DNA of 46,492 nt from Alkalimonas collagenimarina (GCF_030717845.1 NZ_JAUZVZ010000029.1:1-46492), one strand, 5' to 3'; positions 16,501 to 25,104 are shown, counted from the stretch's first letter. Notes: generated by a model not told the origin, from the letters alone. Numbers and translations: made by a program.

Positions 16501-17521
16501 CTACCGCCTCAATACGCTCAATCTGATGGTGGTTGCCATAATAAAACTCAATGCCTTTCTTGCTGGTATAATCAATTCGACTGAGCCGACCTTGTTTATC
16601 ATAAAAGCATTGCAAGCTATGACCCAGGCTATTAAGCACCTTGTGCAGCACCCAGCGATCAGGCTGTCCTTGCAATGGAGCAAACTCCCAGTGTTGCTCT
16701 GAACGATAGACCACCAAGCTCCCTTTGCCATCATGATGCAGTGTCAGTGCTTCTGTCAGCTGATGGCAACTGCTGCCTGCTGCGATATCATCAAACTGTA
16801 TATAACGGCCTTCTTCGTTGATGAGTACCAAGGATTTGGAATCATCATCATTGACACGACGCTCAATCATTTGATGAAAGGGCGTTCTCCAGCCATGCCC
16901 TAATCCCACCGCCTGATCACTTTGGCTCGAGCGATAGCAGCGCGCCCAATGCAGTGGTAAAGGGCCTTCGAGTGTAAAGTCGGTGAGCTCTAGAATTTCT
17001 TCACCGTTGCACATAGCAACAGGATCGCCGCAGGTTGCTTTGTCTTTGTTAGCTAGATCCGGACCACCTGTAGCATTGCTGCTTTGACTCTGATTGATGG
17101 CCATATTGGCTTCAGCAGATGTTGCCTTCCCTCCCGGAGAAGCAGGCGATGACTTTTTGCTGGAACTGCTACCAGAACCAGCAGCAAGACTATTTGATGT
17201 TTCGGGCCGGGTGACGTTGGGCACTTCATAAGCATGAAGTTTTTTATCGACCAGCGCTTGTGCAATAGTTTGCCGGATGGCATCAGCACGGCTTGCACTG
17301 ATCCCTGACAATGCTGAATTTTGCTGGCCACCAAGCCAGCTATACAGCGTGAGTAAGCTATCAGATGTCGCTGCTTGCAGCCTGAAATTTTGTTTCAAGT
17401 AACTTTGGGCTTGCGCGAGGCTATCAAAATGAATGGCTTTGCCTATGCCTGGCGCTGGTGCCATGCACACCACAATTTGGCTGCCATGGATACCTTTAAG
17501 TTTAAGTTGTTTTTCTGACAT
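13595..17521 (-). CDS. Rhs-family T6SS effector with uncharacterised C-terminal toxin tip
   Basis: The protein has 1308 residues. Residues 1-105 form a leader domain without PAAR (PAAR is encoded separately upstream), followed by a Ser/Gly-rich linker (about 106-155). A DUF6531 segment starts CGDPVAMCNGEE (164-174), then come many YD repeats of the cocoon-forming shell. The conserved core block ends FRYYDPTTGRF, SQDPIGL and INWIDPLGL (1112-1170). The last 138 residues are the tip, with NVEWIKDM, FIDLGED and NRSSFYLAEKDA. I recall a similar spacing of N..WI, D.G.D and R(S).FY..E motifs in other Rhs tips, but I know no activity for it. Tip DNA (13595-14011) is much more AT-rich than the core. 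Rhs proteins are loaded on VgrG-PAAR spikes and release the tip in target cells. Confidence 0.95.
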   Translation of the reverse strand: MSEKQLKLKGIHGSQIVVCMAPAPGIGKAIHFDSLAQAQSYLKQNFRLQAATSDSLLTLYSWLGGQQNSALSGISASRADAIRQTIAQALVDKKLHAYEVPNVTRPETSNSLAAGSGSSSSKKSSPASPGGKATSAEANMAINQSQSSNATGGPDLANKDKATCGDPVAMCNGEEILELTDFTLEGPLPLHWARCYRSSQSDQAVGLGHGWRTPFHQMIERRVNDDDSKSLVLINEEGRYIQFDDIAAGSSCHQLTEALTLHHDGKGSLVVYRSEQHWEFAPLQGQPDRWVLHKVLNSLGHSLQCFYDKQGRLSRIDYTSKKGIEFYYGNHHQIERIEAVEKTADGLKPLGVTLARYQYDEAGDLQSAVNSQQQQEHYRYEGHLLVERQRASGFRHYFSWDASGPSARCLRNWGDDGYYDYHFEYLDEQRLAISTDSRGQRWEYWHNAQNRLIKKVAPDGATWHYSWTIHGQKQSEVSPSGVQTEYRYNRQGQLAAICEADGAITRFEYNELGQRTTIVDAEDGIWQREFTAAGLLRLERRPDGTETSYRYNERDQLVEICQPDQSLQQFIWNDEGHLLATKTAGSVTRYSYDRLGRVNGSINAAGLVTEYIRDALGQLTAQKQYPQDAPDQAELQQYQYDAAGRLLKSTNAEGLSTAWSYEGLSQPVELRYADGSSLHYEYDKERNLTAIMRSDGARYQLDYDGHERPVRLQGFDGREQLYQYDADGKVSSQRDSNERFTKVKRDNRGRITEQTAQVQQRIDTNHFHYDKVGRMLRANNAQRKLRFRYDKAGQLTENWQGDWRLQHQYRHGRRSQTILPDGTRLDYHYHANGQLNQLAINQQPVLWRSFDAAGREVHREYASGLQQHQEFDVHSRLTEQRWQGNSTQAMMNHQRERQYQYSALHQVVAVKDNQEGDTRYQYNNIDQLIAKQHSQVSSHNETHQWDSFGNPAGDGIELHNDRLVRYHDHKYQYDACGNQTVLQHKQHSQSREFNGFNQLVSLNHDGELSRYEYDALGRRSAKITSQGRIDYLWDGDTLIGECQNGEFSWYLAEPGSHKPLFLLKGGELYSYQLDQLGTPLSVTDSDNKVVWQASYSVFGKATVTVNDIDNPIRFQGQYFDQESGLHYNHFRYYDPTTGRFISQDPIGLLGGINHYQYAPNHINWIDPLGLCAKENEHKYVLIGEGQAAVELYAELMREKYPTMEFRTIAKDWKSIVKKSGANREQLGSAEWERKAVAGNVEWIKDMHKDNYTFIDLGEDSSSNRSSFYLAEKDALKEINAKVLKANKKNIDIARTSAKPSGRPPSKIL

Positions 17522-17539
17522 GGAGGTAAGCGTCCTTTG

Positions 17540-18508
17540 CTATGTAGCCGTAGTTGATTGCCAATGGAACACGGCAGCTGAACGAAACCCAAGTTGCCCT
17601 TGTTCGCACTGCAGGGTCAAACCATAACGAGCTTGATTTTGATAGGCCAGATAGAGGTGAAGTAAACGGTACAAACCACCACTGCTCCCTAGCTCTCCCG
17701 TATGGTAGGCTAACAGTTCGTAATCGGTTTCAGCGGTTACCCACGGGTGCAATTGTCCACAAGCGGATAGCCAAGCGTCTGTCATTAGAGTGCTACCATT
17801 ATCTGGCAAGTAAATGGTTGCTAGTGGCATGTCTAGCTGTTGAGCTATCTGTAGCAACAAAGCCTGTAAACCTGCGTCTTCCGCGGTGTCCTTTCGCGTC
17901 AATTCAGTTTCATTAAAGCGGCAACTTAACCCTGCTGGCTGTGCTGACCATTGCACAGCAACGGCGCCCTCAGTTACCCCCACTGGTCGATGATTTTCTG
18001 GTAGTGATTGCAACCTATCTGGCCACAACTGAAATTGTTGCAAAGGGCTATCAATGGCAATCATCCATGGCATTAGTGCCGGATCTTTTTGCCAACTATG
18101 CTGTACTGTTTTCAGGGCGAGCAAAGCCGAGCATGCACCATAGGGAAATGCCCGGCTGTCTTTATGGGCCAATAACTCGGGGTAAAGTGTTCTGATCTGC
18201 CGGGTAAAAGTTGATAAAAGTGATTCATCTTCCATCGCCTCCGGCAACAGTAAATAGACCGGTTGCTGCGCAATAGGTTTTTCGAGTGTTGCTAATAAGG
18301 CACTTAACAAGGCCACTAATTGCTCAACCAAAGATGCTGTCGCAGGAACTAATGGGTCGAGATCCATCGTTGAGCTATCATCCGACCATAGTTGTTGTGC
18401 CGGCACAGCTAGTTCTTTCAGGACCATTGCAGCATCTGTATGCGCAGCTTTCCCCAGCAAGGAGCGATAATTTATCAGGTTAAAGCAGTGTGCCATGCCC
18501 CACCCCAT
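17540..18508 (-). CDS. Thiolase-fold (beta-ketoacyl-synthase-like) protein of the T6SS cargo module, probably non-catalytic
   Basis: The protein has 322 residues. AFPYGACSALLALKTVQ (Cys126) followed by PWMIAIDSPL resembles the nucleophile region and following strand of ketoacyl synthases, and LGSSGGLYRLLHLYLAYQN resembles their C-terminal helix. The downstream catalytic His motifs are not visible, so it is probably a degenerate, structural version. It overlaps the end of the TIGR02270-like gene by 34 bases and ends 18 bases before the Rhs start, so it belongs to the vgrG cargo operon. Synthase-like proteins of this sort occur in some T6SS effector loci with unknown role; a chaperone or adaptor for the Rhs cargo is a guess. 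An internal ATG at 18496 is an alternative start. Confidence 0.65.
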   Translation of the reverse strand: MGWGMAHCFNLINYRSLLGKAAHTDAAMVLKELAVPAQQLWSDDSSTMDLDPLVPATASLVEQLVALLSALLATLEKPIAQQPVYLLLPEAMEDESLLSTFTRQIRTLYPELLAHKDSRAFPYGACSALLALKTVQHSWQKDPALMPWMIAIDSPLQQFQLWPDRLQSLPENHRPVGVTEGAVAVQWSAQPAGLSCRFNETELTRKDTAEDAGLQALLLQIAQQLDMPLATIYLPDNGSTLMTDAWLSACGQLHPWVTAETDYELLAYHTGELGSSGGLYRLLHLYLAYQNQARYGLTLQCEQGQLGFRSAAVFHWQSTTAT

Positions 18509-19521
18509 AAACCAGACTCATTTAACAATGGCAATGTTGAACATTGCAAGGAAGCCTTAATGGCTGCTAGTTGCCGCTGGATTTGATTTCCATGTTGCCA
18601 TAGCTGCTGCAACTGATGCGGCGGTGTAATTGCCTGCGCCCATGTGGCACCAGAGCTCTGAAAAGCGTGTTTCATATAAGCAGGATCCGAGGCGGATAAG
18701 CCATCAGCAATCACGGAATCTGCGGCTAGTACGCCCAGCATAATGGTCAAACTTTCTGCCGCCGTCTCAGACCACTGCGGATCTTGGGCTAAATCGACCA
18801 GCAATGGCAGGTACTTTTGCTGGCCACACAGGGCCATCGCATACATCACCATGGTCAAATCCTGCTGTTTCGACAATAGGTTGATTAATGCTTGTTTCTG
18901 CTGAGGGATAGCCTGCATCATCAAAAAGCCCAGCTCGAGTAACCCTAACTGACCTTGCATAACAAGTGGCTCTGCCAGTGCTAAAGGGTCAATGTTGCTA
19001 TCTTGCAAGCAAGCAATGTGGACGTCGGAAGACTGAGTAACCCCTTTATCTAGTGGCAGTGCTACTTTGGTTTGTTGACGAAAAGCGCTTAAAAACCATG
19101 CTGGTGCCTGAGCCAATGGCAGCTGCTCAAGCACGAATTGAAAGTGTTCAGGACTATGTTTAGCCAACGACCAGACAGCTTCAAAATCAGGAGCCGTATT
19201 AACATACTGAACGACTGACGCTGTAGCAGAAAATTGATGAAAATAGGCCTTCAGCTGCCATAAGTACGCCTGATGCGCAGGCGTAAAATCAAAGCTAAGC
19301 AATACTGGCAGAGCCTCTTTGGGGTGCAGTAACCAATGAAGCCATGGTGTATCTGGCGACTCCACTGGTTCGCGAGCTTGCTGCAAAATACGCAGGTGTG
19401 CAATCAACCGTTGATCAATATGCTGTAATTGCTGCAAACCAACATAGCGACTTCTACTCATCTGTTCACGCTGGAGTAGCAACAAGTTGGCTTGATCATG
19501 CAAAGGTGCTTTGATTAACAT
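18475..19521 (-). CDS. TIGR02270-like T6SS-associated helical-repeat protein
   Basis: The protein has 348 residues. The start resembles TIGR02270 proteins: NLLLLQREQMSRSRYVGLQQL, then the hallmark IDQRLIAHLRILQQA (about residues 33-48). The rest is almost all alpha-helical, with repeats of about 35-40 residues that look HEAT-like, for example QQKYLPLLVDLAQDPQWSETAAESL. TIGR02270 proteins are found near vgrG and PAAR genes in T6SS loci and have no settled role; an adaptor or chaperone for spike cargo is often supposed. The gene begins nine bases after the PAAR gene stop and overlaps the next gene, so it is made with the cargo. Confidence 0.75.
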   Translation of the reverse strand: MLIKAPLHDQANLLLLQREQMSRSRYVGLQQLQHIDQRLIAHLRILQQAREPVESPDTPWLHWLLHPKEALPVLLSFDFTPAHQAYLWQLKAYFHQFSATASVVQYVNTAPDFEAVWSLAKHSPEHFQFVLEQLPLAQAPAWFLSAFRQQTKVALPLDKGVTQSSDVHIACLQDSNIDPLALAEPLVMQGQLGLLELGFLMMQAIPQQKQALINLLSKQQDLTMVMYAMALCGQQKYLPLLVDLAQDPQWSETAAESLTIMLGVLAADSVIADGLSASDPAYMKHAFQSSGATWAQAITPPHQLQQLWQHGNQIQRQLAAIKASLQCSTLPLLNESGLWGGAWHTALT

Positions 19522-19530
19522 AATCCTTTG

Positions 19531-19821
19531 CTAACCGCCGATCAGTATGGTTGGGTTACCAACGATGATCTTTCCACCATGCGAGGTTGAATCACCCATT
19601 CTTGCGGCAGGTTTACCATTGATCAATACGCTGGATGATCCTTTTGAAATAGAATCCGGAGGCCCAACACAAATTAGTTTATCGCCAACCCGGGCTGCGG
19701 GGATATTGCCAAAGAGCACATTTGGAGAGCCCTGAACGACTGGGCCACCAACATGGGGAACCTTCGACGTTACCTTAGGGCAGACATGCATGGATCCGAT
19801 GACCGCTGCAGGTTTTGACAT
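19531..19821 (-). CDS. PAAR-repeat spike-tip protein
   Basis: The protein has 96 residues from the ATG at 19821. A longer frame to 19899 exists, but AGGAGG lies seven bases before this ATG, and MSKPAAVIGSMHVCPK is a typical start. The PAAR pattern is complete: GSMHVCP, GGPVVQGSPNVLFGNIPAARVGDKLICVGPPDSI, GSSSVLINGKPAARMGDSTSHGG, GNPTILIGG. His and Cys residues (HVCP, CVGP, SHGG) should hold the zinc at the cone tip. It caps the VgrG trimer and pierces the target membrane. There is no effector extension; the cargo is encoded separately downstream. Confidence 0.95.
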   Translation of the reverse strand: MSKPAAVIGSMHVCPKVTSKVPHVGGPVVQGSPNVLFGNIPAARVGDKLICVGPPDSISKGSSSVLINGKPAARMGDSTSHGGKIIVGNPTILIGG

Positions 19822-19855
19822 ATTCAGCCTCCTGGCATGACGGAGCAACCCAAGA

Positions 19856-21694
19856 TCAGTTAAGACTAACCTTGGCTCCTTTGATGGTGATATTGACACC
19901 TTTAATATCGATACTACCGTCTGACTTCAATGAAATAGATGCCGCCCCTGTTTTCAGGGTGATGCTGTCACCCGCATTGATCACAAGTTTTTTGCCGACA
20001 TCGAGTTTATCTGATTGACCAATGGAGCTGACTCGCTCTTTTTTTACATCTAAGCTGTCATTGGCTTTAACGACTGTGCTGCGATCATTATCGATAAGGT
20101 CTTTTTGATCATTCTCTACATGCATGGTGTAGTCATTTTCCACCTGCATGGTTAAATCTTTTTCAGCGTGAAGATAAAAGAGCTCTTCTCCTTTTTTATC
20201 TTCAAAGCGGAGCTCGTTGAAGTTGTCTGCTCCGCCCTTTTTGGTGGAACGACTTTTAATGCCACTTTGGGTTTTATCATCCGGCAAATTGTATGGCGGC
20301 ATATGGTCTGAATTATAAACAGCCCCTGTAATAATGGGCTGGTCCGGATCGCCGTTGATAAACTCCACCAAGACTTCTTGATCACGCCGGGGAAAGAAAA
20401 AAGCGCCCCAATTCTTCCCCGCCCAATGTTGACTCACCCGAATGGCGCAAGAGCTTTCATGATCCTTGATGTCGCTACGATCCCAATGGAACTTAACGGT
20501 AACGCGTCCAAGCTCATCTACCGAGATCTCTTCATCGCCTTTGCAAGTTACCGTGGCGGTTTGAACCCCGCTGATTAAAGGTTTGTATGCGGTACCATAA
20601 GGGCGGTAAACCACTTTTTTCTGCACGCATTTAAAACTGTTGTAAATACTGCACTGGCCATCCATCGATGCACCAGATTGGTTGCTAACGGCTGCAATCA
20701 GCTCTACTTCCGTTATGACGTACTGTTTACCAACTTCTTTGTCGTCTTCGTGCTCGGTAATGGTGAATGTTTTTGCGGCAGCAAAATCACGGCAATTGCT
20801 GGTGCCTGCACGCACATCCATATCTTTCTGCATGCTTTCGAGACGAATGCTGGCAATATCTTGGGCTCGGTCTAATGACTCCGCCTCGGCGCCATAGTCA
20901 AATACTTCGTAATTGGCGTGTTGAGGCACGAGATTACCGTTCTGGTACTGACCCGTGGGCAATGACTTAGGCTTTTGCACATCGTAATGCCGTTGTACAA
21001 ATTGCCCTGGCACCATACTTAATTGATTTTGCCAACTGAGAATGTGATCCTCAGCTAAGGAACCGGTATGAAATTTAACACTGGCATTTTTCTGGCAAGG
21101 CTTGTAGGCCGATGCTTTATCGGCGAGTACCAAAGTATGGCTGCTATCTGTGTGTTCAAAAAAGTAAAATAACCCTTCTTCTTCCATCAAACGAAGAAGA
21201 AAATTCAAATCGGATTCTTGGTATTGCACCTTAAAATCATAGTCTGGATAACCACCGGTGTAGGTAGTGGTATCGATATCAATATCGTGCTCACCAGCCA
21301 GCTCTTCGATGATACGAAGAACGTTTTTTTCCCGAAAAATACGGCTGTTGACGCGATGCTGCATAAACCAGCTAGCCGGTACAATCGTTAAACGATAATC
21401 CCGATAATCGTTGTCAGTTGCATCTTTATTCACACGGAGCCCTAAGGCTTGCATATCAGCAACTTTGCCATGTATATACCGCTGTTGCTCGGAACCAAGC
21501 TCCAGTCGTATCGTCACTTCTTTGCCAATCAAATCGTTGGCAGAAATCGTTTGGCCATTGGTGTAGACATCGGATGAAACTACGAACTGCTTAGAAATAC
21601 CTTCCTTGAAAGAAAAACGCGTCAGATAAAGCACATCCTTACCAAGAGGAGTGATGATTTCAATGCTATTTTCTTCTTGGGTTGCCTTTTGCAT
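19856..21694 (-). CDS. vgrG: VgrG (TssI) spike protein
   Basis: The protein has 612 residues. The N-terminal part is gp27-like (LTRFSFKEGISKQFVVSSDVY, then the LxxLMEEEGLFYFFEH block near residue 180). The OB-fold/gp5 part contains GRVTVKFHWDR, SSCAIRVSQHWAGKNWGAFFFPRRDQEVLVEFINGDPDQPIITG. The C-terminus is a beta-helix needle with KDLTMQVENDYTMHVENDQKD repeats ending INAGDSITLKTGAASISLK. No effector domain is fused. VgrG trimerises at the tip of the Hcp tube. A hairpin separates it from hcp upstream, while PAAR follows 34 bases after its stop. Confidence 0.97.
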   Translation of the reverse strand: MQKATQEENSIEIITPLGKDVLYLTRFSFKEGISKQFVVSSDVYTNGQTISANDLIGKEVTIRLELGSEQQRYIHGKVADMQALGLRVNKDATDNDYRDYRLTIVPASWFMQHRVNSRIFREKNVLRIIEELAGEHDIDIDTTTYTGGYPDYDFKVQYQESDLNFLLRLMEEEGLFYFFEHTDSSHTLVLADKASAYKPCQKNASVKFHTGSLAEDHILSWQNQLSMVPGQFVQRHYDVQKPKSLPTGQYQNGNLVPQHANYEVFDYGAEAESLDRAQDIASIRLESMQKDMDVRAGTSNCRDFAAAKTFTITEHEDDKEVGKQYVITEVELIAAVSNQSGASMDGQCSIYNSFKCVQKKVVYRPYGTAYKPLISGVQTATVTCKGDEEISVDELGRVTVKFHWDRSDIKDHESSCAIRVSQHWAGKNWGAFFFPRRDQEVLVEFINGDPDQPIITGAVYNSDHMPPYNLPDDKTQSGIKSRSTKKGGADNFNELRFEDKKGEELFYLHAEKDLTMQVENDYTMHVENDQKDLIDNDRSTVVKANDSLDVKKERVSSIGQSDKLDVGKKLVINAGDSITLKTGAASISLKSDGSIDIKGVNITIKGAKVSLN

Positions 21695-21733
21695 CCGTTC
21701 GCCTCAACTCTATCGTATCGTGGGACCTGGTTT

Positions 21734-21767
21734 AAAAGCCCTAATACCATGATGATATCAGGGCTTT
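21734..21767 (-). terminator. Hairpin between hcp and vgrG, possible partial terminator
   Basis: AAAGCCCT at 21735-21742 pairs with AGGGCTTT at 21760-21767. On the minus strand the stem ends in TTTT, a short U-run, seven bases after the hcp stop codon. Such a leaky terminator would yield much hcp mRNA and less vgrG message, matching the need for many Hcp copies per spike. Confidence 0.6.
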
Positions 21768-21774
21768 GGGCTAC

Positions 21775-22254
21775 TTATAGTTTCTTACCTTTCGCACCGC
21801 TATAACCATAAACCAGAGGCGCAGTGATGTTGTTTTTGTCATCAGAAGGTTTCACTGTCATCATCAACTCGGTATAGCTGATCACGATAGTTTCGATAGG
21901 ACGATCGCCAGAAACAGACATTTGATAGCTGCTGATCATTGCATCAGTCAGTTCTATTTTCATGATTTCTTCGATTTCATCGCCTTGCTTGGTGATGTGA
22001 AATACTGCTTTTTCACCTTTACCAATGGTCGCTTCCTTAAACAGATCCGGTGACGCAGAATCTTGCAGCTTGGTAATCACGATATCGTTTAAACGAGTAG
22101 AGCTCGCTTCACGATCCATTGAGGTACCAGTGAAAGAATTCACTTCGCGGTGTGAACCCCACTCCAGGCTCAACACAGTAATCATGTCTTTAAAAGCTTC
22201 AGCTGTAGCTTCACCTTTAATTCCCGCGTACTTCAGATACGTATTCGCTTGCAT
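21775..22254 (-). CDS. hcp: Hcp (TssD) tube protein
   Basis: The protein has 159 residues from the ATG at 22254. AAGGAG lies six bases upstream, which settles the start over an ATG 18 bases earlier. The start MQANTYLKYAGIKGEA, the central VNSFTGTSMDREASSTRLNDIVITK, and GKGEKAVFHITK match the Hcp family. Hexameric rings stack into the tube inside the TssBC sheath and can chaperone small effectors. There is no extension. The gene has its own candidate promoter about 150 bases upstream and a hairpin just after the stop. Confidence 0.97.
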   Translation of the reverse strand: MQANTYLKYAGIKGEATAEAFKDMITVLSLEWGSHREVNSFTGTSMDREASSTRLNDIVITKLQDSASPDLFKEATIGKGEKAVFHITKQGDEIEEIMKIELTDAMISSYQMSVSGDRPIETIVISYTELMMTVKPSDDKNNITAPLVYGYSGAKGKKL

Positions 22255-22280
22255 GCTATGCTCCTTATGCATATTAAGAA

Positions 22281-22296
22281 AAGTCCAACTGGACTT
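22281..22296. promoter_or_regulatory. Short perfect palindrome in the hcp leader
   Basis: AAGTCCA and TGGACTT flank two bases, 26 bases ahead of the hcp ATG and within the predicted 5' untranslated leader. It could be an operator half-site pair or a small RNA hairpin that affects hcp translation. The sequence alone does not decide. Confidence 0.35.
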
Positions 22297-22403
22297 GGTT
22301 TTCTAACCGTTTAAGACAGTGGGTTAGGTGAATGAAGGCTATGTATTACTCAACACATAAAGCAACCATGCATTAACCTAATCAACCATTTCAAACCTAC
22401 TAC

Positions 22404-22432
22404 ATTATAAATTTATAAATAAATTAGCTCAA
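22404..22432 (-). promoter_or_regulatory. hcp: Candidate sigma-70 promoter of hcp
   Basis: On the minus strand TTGAGC (22432-22427) and a perfect TATAAT (22409-22404) are separated by exactly 17 bases, in the 229-base gap between clpV and hcp. Predicted start of transcription is near 22397, leaving a leader of about 140 bases. I saw no sigma-54 (GG-N10-GC) element here, though some T6SS hcp genes have one. Confidence 0.6.
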
Positions 22433-22483
22433 CACTTTAAATATATATTTTATTAATTTAATTATTGTAAATTTTAAGTTTAT

Positions 22484-25093
22484 CTAATATTCAGCGTGAC
22501 ACTGAATCGCATCATCAGATATAACAATTTGAATTTTTGATGGTTTTTTCTCTTCGGCTAGCAGTTCTAAAACCATTACCGACAACTCTGGCAATAGCTT
22601 ATTTTGTAATAGATTATGAATGGTACGAGCGCCCGCACCGGCATCTTGACACTGATCTGTAATGAAGCTAAGTAAATCATCGCCATAGCTCAGCTCAATT
22701 TGATGATGCTTGCTTAAGCGCTTTTCAATTCGGGTCAATTGCAATGTGGTGATATGTTGCAATTTGTCTGCGTCTAAGGGGAGATACGGAATAACGTTCA
22801 GGCGCCCCAGAAATGCAGGCTTGAAGTATTCTAACAAATCCACTTGCAGTGCTTTTGACAAGCCAGTAATAGATGGAGACGTTTCCGGATCTTCAAACAA
22901 ACGCATGGTGGTATCTGTACCGACATTAGACGTCATAATGATGGTGGTGTTTTTAAAATCAATATCGCGCCCCTCCCCATCTTTTATTAAGCCCTTATCG
23001 AAGACCTGATAAAAAATATCCTGGACACCCGGGTGTGCTTTTTCCATTTCATCCAGCAGAATAACGCTGTAAGGTTTGCGGCGAACCGCTTCGGTGAGAA
23101 CACCGCCTTCACCATAGCCAACATAACCCGGAGGAGAGCCAAGCAACATCGATACTTTGTGCTCTTCTTTGAACTCTGACATGTTGATTACAGTAAGATG
23201 ATCCTCACTGCCATAGACTTGCTCGGCGAGGGCTAAAGCAGTCTCAGTTTTGCCAACACCACTTGGCCCCGTCAGTAAGAAAACGCCGTTAGGCTTTTTC
23301 TCATCAGCCAATTGAGCCCGTGAGGTTTGCACTGTTTTAGCGATCAGCTCAAGGGCATGATCTTGTCCTATAACGCGTTGTTGCATGACAGACCGTAAAT
23401 TCAATACGGCTGAAATTTCATCATTTTGCATTTTACCCAGAGGGATCCCGGTCCAGTCAGACACCACTTGTGCCACTAACTGATCATCTACTTGCCAATG
23501 CACCATCGGCTGAGCAATCGCTTGATAGCGATGACGAAGCTCCTGCAGCTGTGCTTGCAACTCTGGTAATTCTGTACTTTCCGTTTGCTGATGAATGGCA
23601 TGCATTAATGTTTTAGCCTGAGCAACCAGTTCTTTTTGCTGTTTCCATTCAGTCTGTGTGGCATCTAATTGCTGCTCGGCCTGTTCGATGTCCGCAAGCA
23701 ATGCGTTTATGGTGGTTTCATCCCCCCCATGTAGCTTGTGCTCTCGCTCTACGATCTGAAGCTTAGCTTGAAGTTGCTCTACCCTACGCTGTTGATCTTC
23801 AAGCTGGCCAGGAATGGCATCCTGACTCATAGCCACACGCGCACAAGCCGTATCGAGTAAGGCTACCGCCTTGTCGGGAAGTTGCCGTCCATTGATATAA
23901 CGGTGCGACAAATGCACGGCTGCAGCTAACGCGGCTTCAGATAAGTGAACACCATGATGTTGCTCCATAACGGGCAGTAAGCCCCGCAACATCGTGACCG
24001 CTTTTTCCGGCTCAGGTTCTTCAACCTTGACCACCTGAAAGCGACGGGTCAGAGCCGCATCTTTTTCAAAGTATTTCTTATATTCTGCCCAGGTTGTGGC
24101 TGCAATAGTGCGCAATTCGCCACGAGCCAGCGCCGGTTTAAGTAAGTTCGCAGCATCATTCTGGCCTGCCTGACCACCACTGCCAATCATGGTATGAGCT
24201 TCATCAATAAACAAGATCACAGGAACAGGCGACGCTTTAACCTCGGCAATGACATTTTTGAGACGATTTTCAAACTCGCCTTTCATGCCTGCACCGGCTT
24301 GTAATAGCGCCAAATCAAGTACTCTGAGTGAGACCGGTTTTAATTTATCTGGTACATCACCACTCGCTATACGAAGGGCTAATCCCTCGACCACAGCCGT
24401 TTTGCCCACACCGGCTTCACCAGTCAAAATTGGATTGTTTTGACGACGCCGAGTCAGAATGTCGATCATCTGCCGCACTTCATAGTCGCGTCCGATGATA
24501 GGATCAAGTTTGTTGGCTCTGGCCTGAGCTGTTAGATCCTGTGTAAATTGATCCAATGCTGGCGTTTTCCCCAGCCCACTGTCTGGGCTTGTTTGTACTG
24601 GTGCTGCACTACTTTGCTCAGTTGAGCGTTGCTGCAACTGTGGCCATGCCGATAAAAGTTGTGCTGTCTCTATACTTTCTAGCAGCGGTACTCGACGAAG
24701 CAATAAAGCGCCAAGACTTTCATCCTTTAATACACTGTACAGCAAATAAGCACTACGAATTTGTTGATCAGCAAACTCAATGGTGCAGTTGAGCCACGTT
24801 TGCCGCAATAAACCAAACACATTGGTTGAAATACTTGGCAAGCTATTATTGCCCGTTTTTAACTGCTCAAGCGCACGCTGTAATTGCTGACGAACTTGAT
24901 CAACACTGATACTAAATGCTGAAAAAATTAAGGTGAGATCACCCGCATCTTGCTCTAGCAAGGCATCAAACCAATGCTCAATTTCTACTGAAAAATGGCT
25001 GCGCGACTGACAACGCGCTGTGGCAGCTTCAAGAGCCTGCCGGCAAGTTGGGTTCAGCTTTTCAACCAAACTTTTAAGGGACGTGTTAGACAT
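22484..25093 (-). CDS. tssH: ClpV (TssH) sheath-recycling AAA+ ATPase
   Basis: The protein has 869 residues. An N-terminal domain (about 1-150) binds the sheath. The first AAA module has Walker A GEAGVGKT (225-232) and Walker B VILFIDEAH (292-300). A coiled-coil middle region (about 430-525) follows, and the second AAA module has GPSGVGKT (609-616), then GSPPGYVGYGEGG and VILLDEMEKAH. The hexamer threads TssC helices and dismantles contracted sheath in the cytoplasm. It is the last gene of the tssA-to-tssH run; an AT-rich gap follows before hcp. TagJ encoded in the same run may help it reach TssB. Confidence 0.97.
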   Translation of the reverse strand: MSNTSLKSLVEKLNPTCRQALEAATARCQSRSHFSVEIEHWFDALLEQDAGDLTLIFSAFSISVDQVRQQLQRALEQLKTGNNSLPSISTNVFGLLRQTWLNCTIEFADQQIRSAYLLYSVLKDESLGALLLRRVPLLESIETAQLLSAWPQLQQRSTEQSSAAPVQTSPDSGLGKTPALDQFTQDLTAQARANKLDPIIGRDYEVRQMIDILTRRRQNNPILTGEAGVGKTAVVEGLALRIASGDVPDKLKPVSLRVLDLALLQAGAGMKGEFENRLKNVIAEVKASPVPVILFIDEAHTMIGSGGQAGQNDAANLLKPALARGELRTIAATTWAEYKKYFEKDAALTRRFQVVKVEEPEPEKAVTMLRGLLPVMEQHHGVHLSEAALAAAVHLSHRYINGRQLPDKAVALLDTACARVAMSQDAIPGQLEDQQRRVEQLQAKLQIVEREHKLHGGDETTINALLADIEQAEQQLDATQTEWKQQKELVAQAKTLMHAIHQQTESTELPELQAQLQELRHRYQAIAQPMVHWQVDDQLVAQVVSDWTGIPLGKMQNDEISAVLNLRSVMQQRVIGQDHALELIAKTVQTSRAQLADEKKPNGVFLLTGPSGVGKTETALALAEQVYGSEDHLTVINMSEFKEEHKVSMLLGSPPGYVGYGEGGVLTEAVRRKPYSVILLDEMEKAHPGVQDIFYQVFDKGLIKDGEGRDIDFKNTTIIMTSNVGTDTTMRLFEDPETSPSITGLSKALQVDLLEYFKPAFLGRLNVIPYLPLDADKLQHITTLQLTRIEKRLSKHHQIELSYGDDLLSFITDQCQDAGAGARTIHNLLQNKLLPELSVMVLELLAEEKKPSKIQIVISDDAIQCHAEY

Positions 25094-25104
25094 AGTAATT
25101 TACC

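Noticed and set aside
13954-16734. Many frames of 60-146 codons on both strands inside the Rhs gene
   Set aside because: They are shadows of the repeated YD-coding sequence; none has a family match or a good start, and the 1308-codon frame explains the region.
22255-22483. Possible sigma-54 promoter ahead of hcp
   Set aside because: No GG-N10-GC element found on the minus strand; a TTGAGC/TATAAT pair fits far better.
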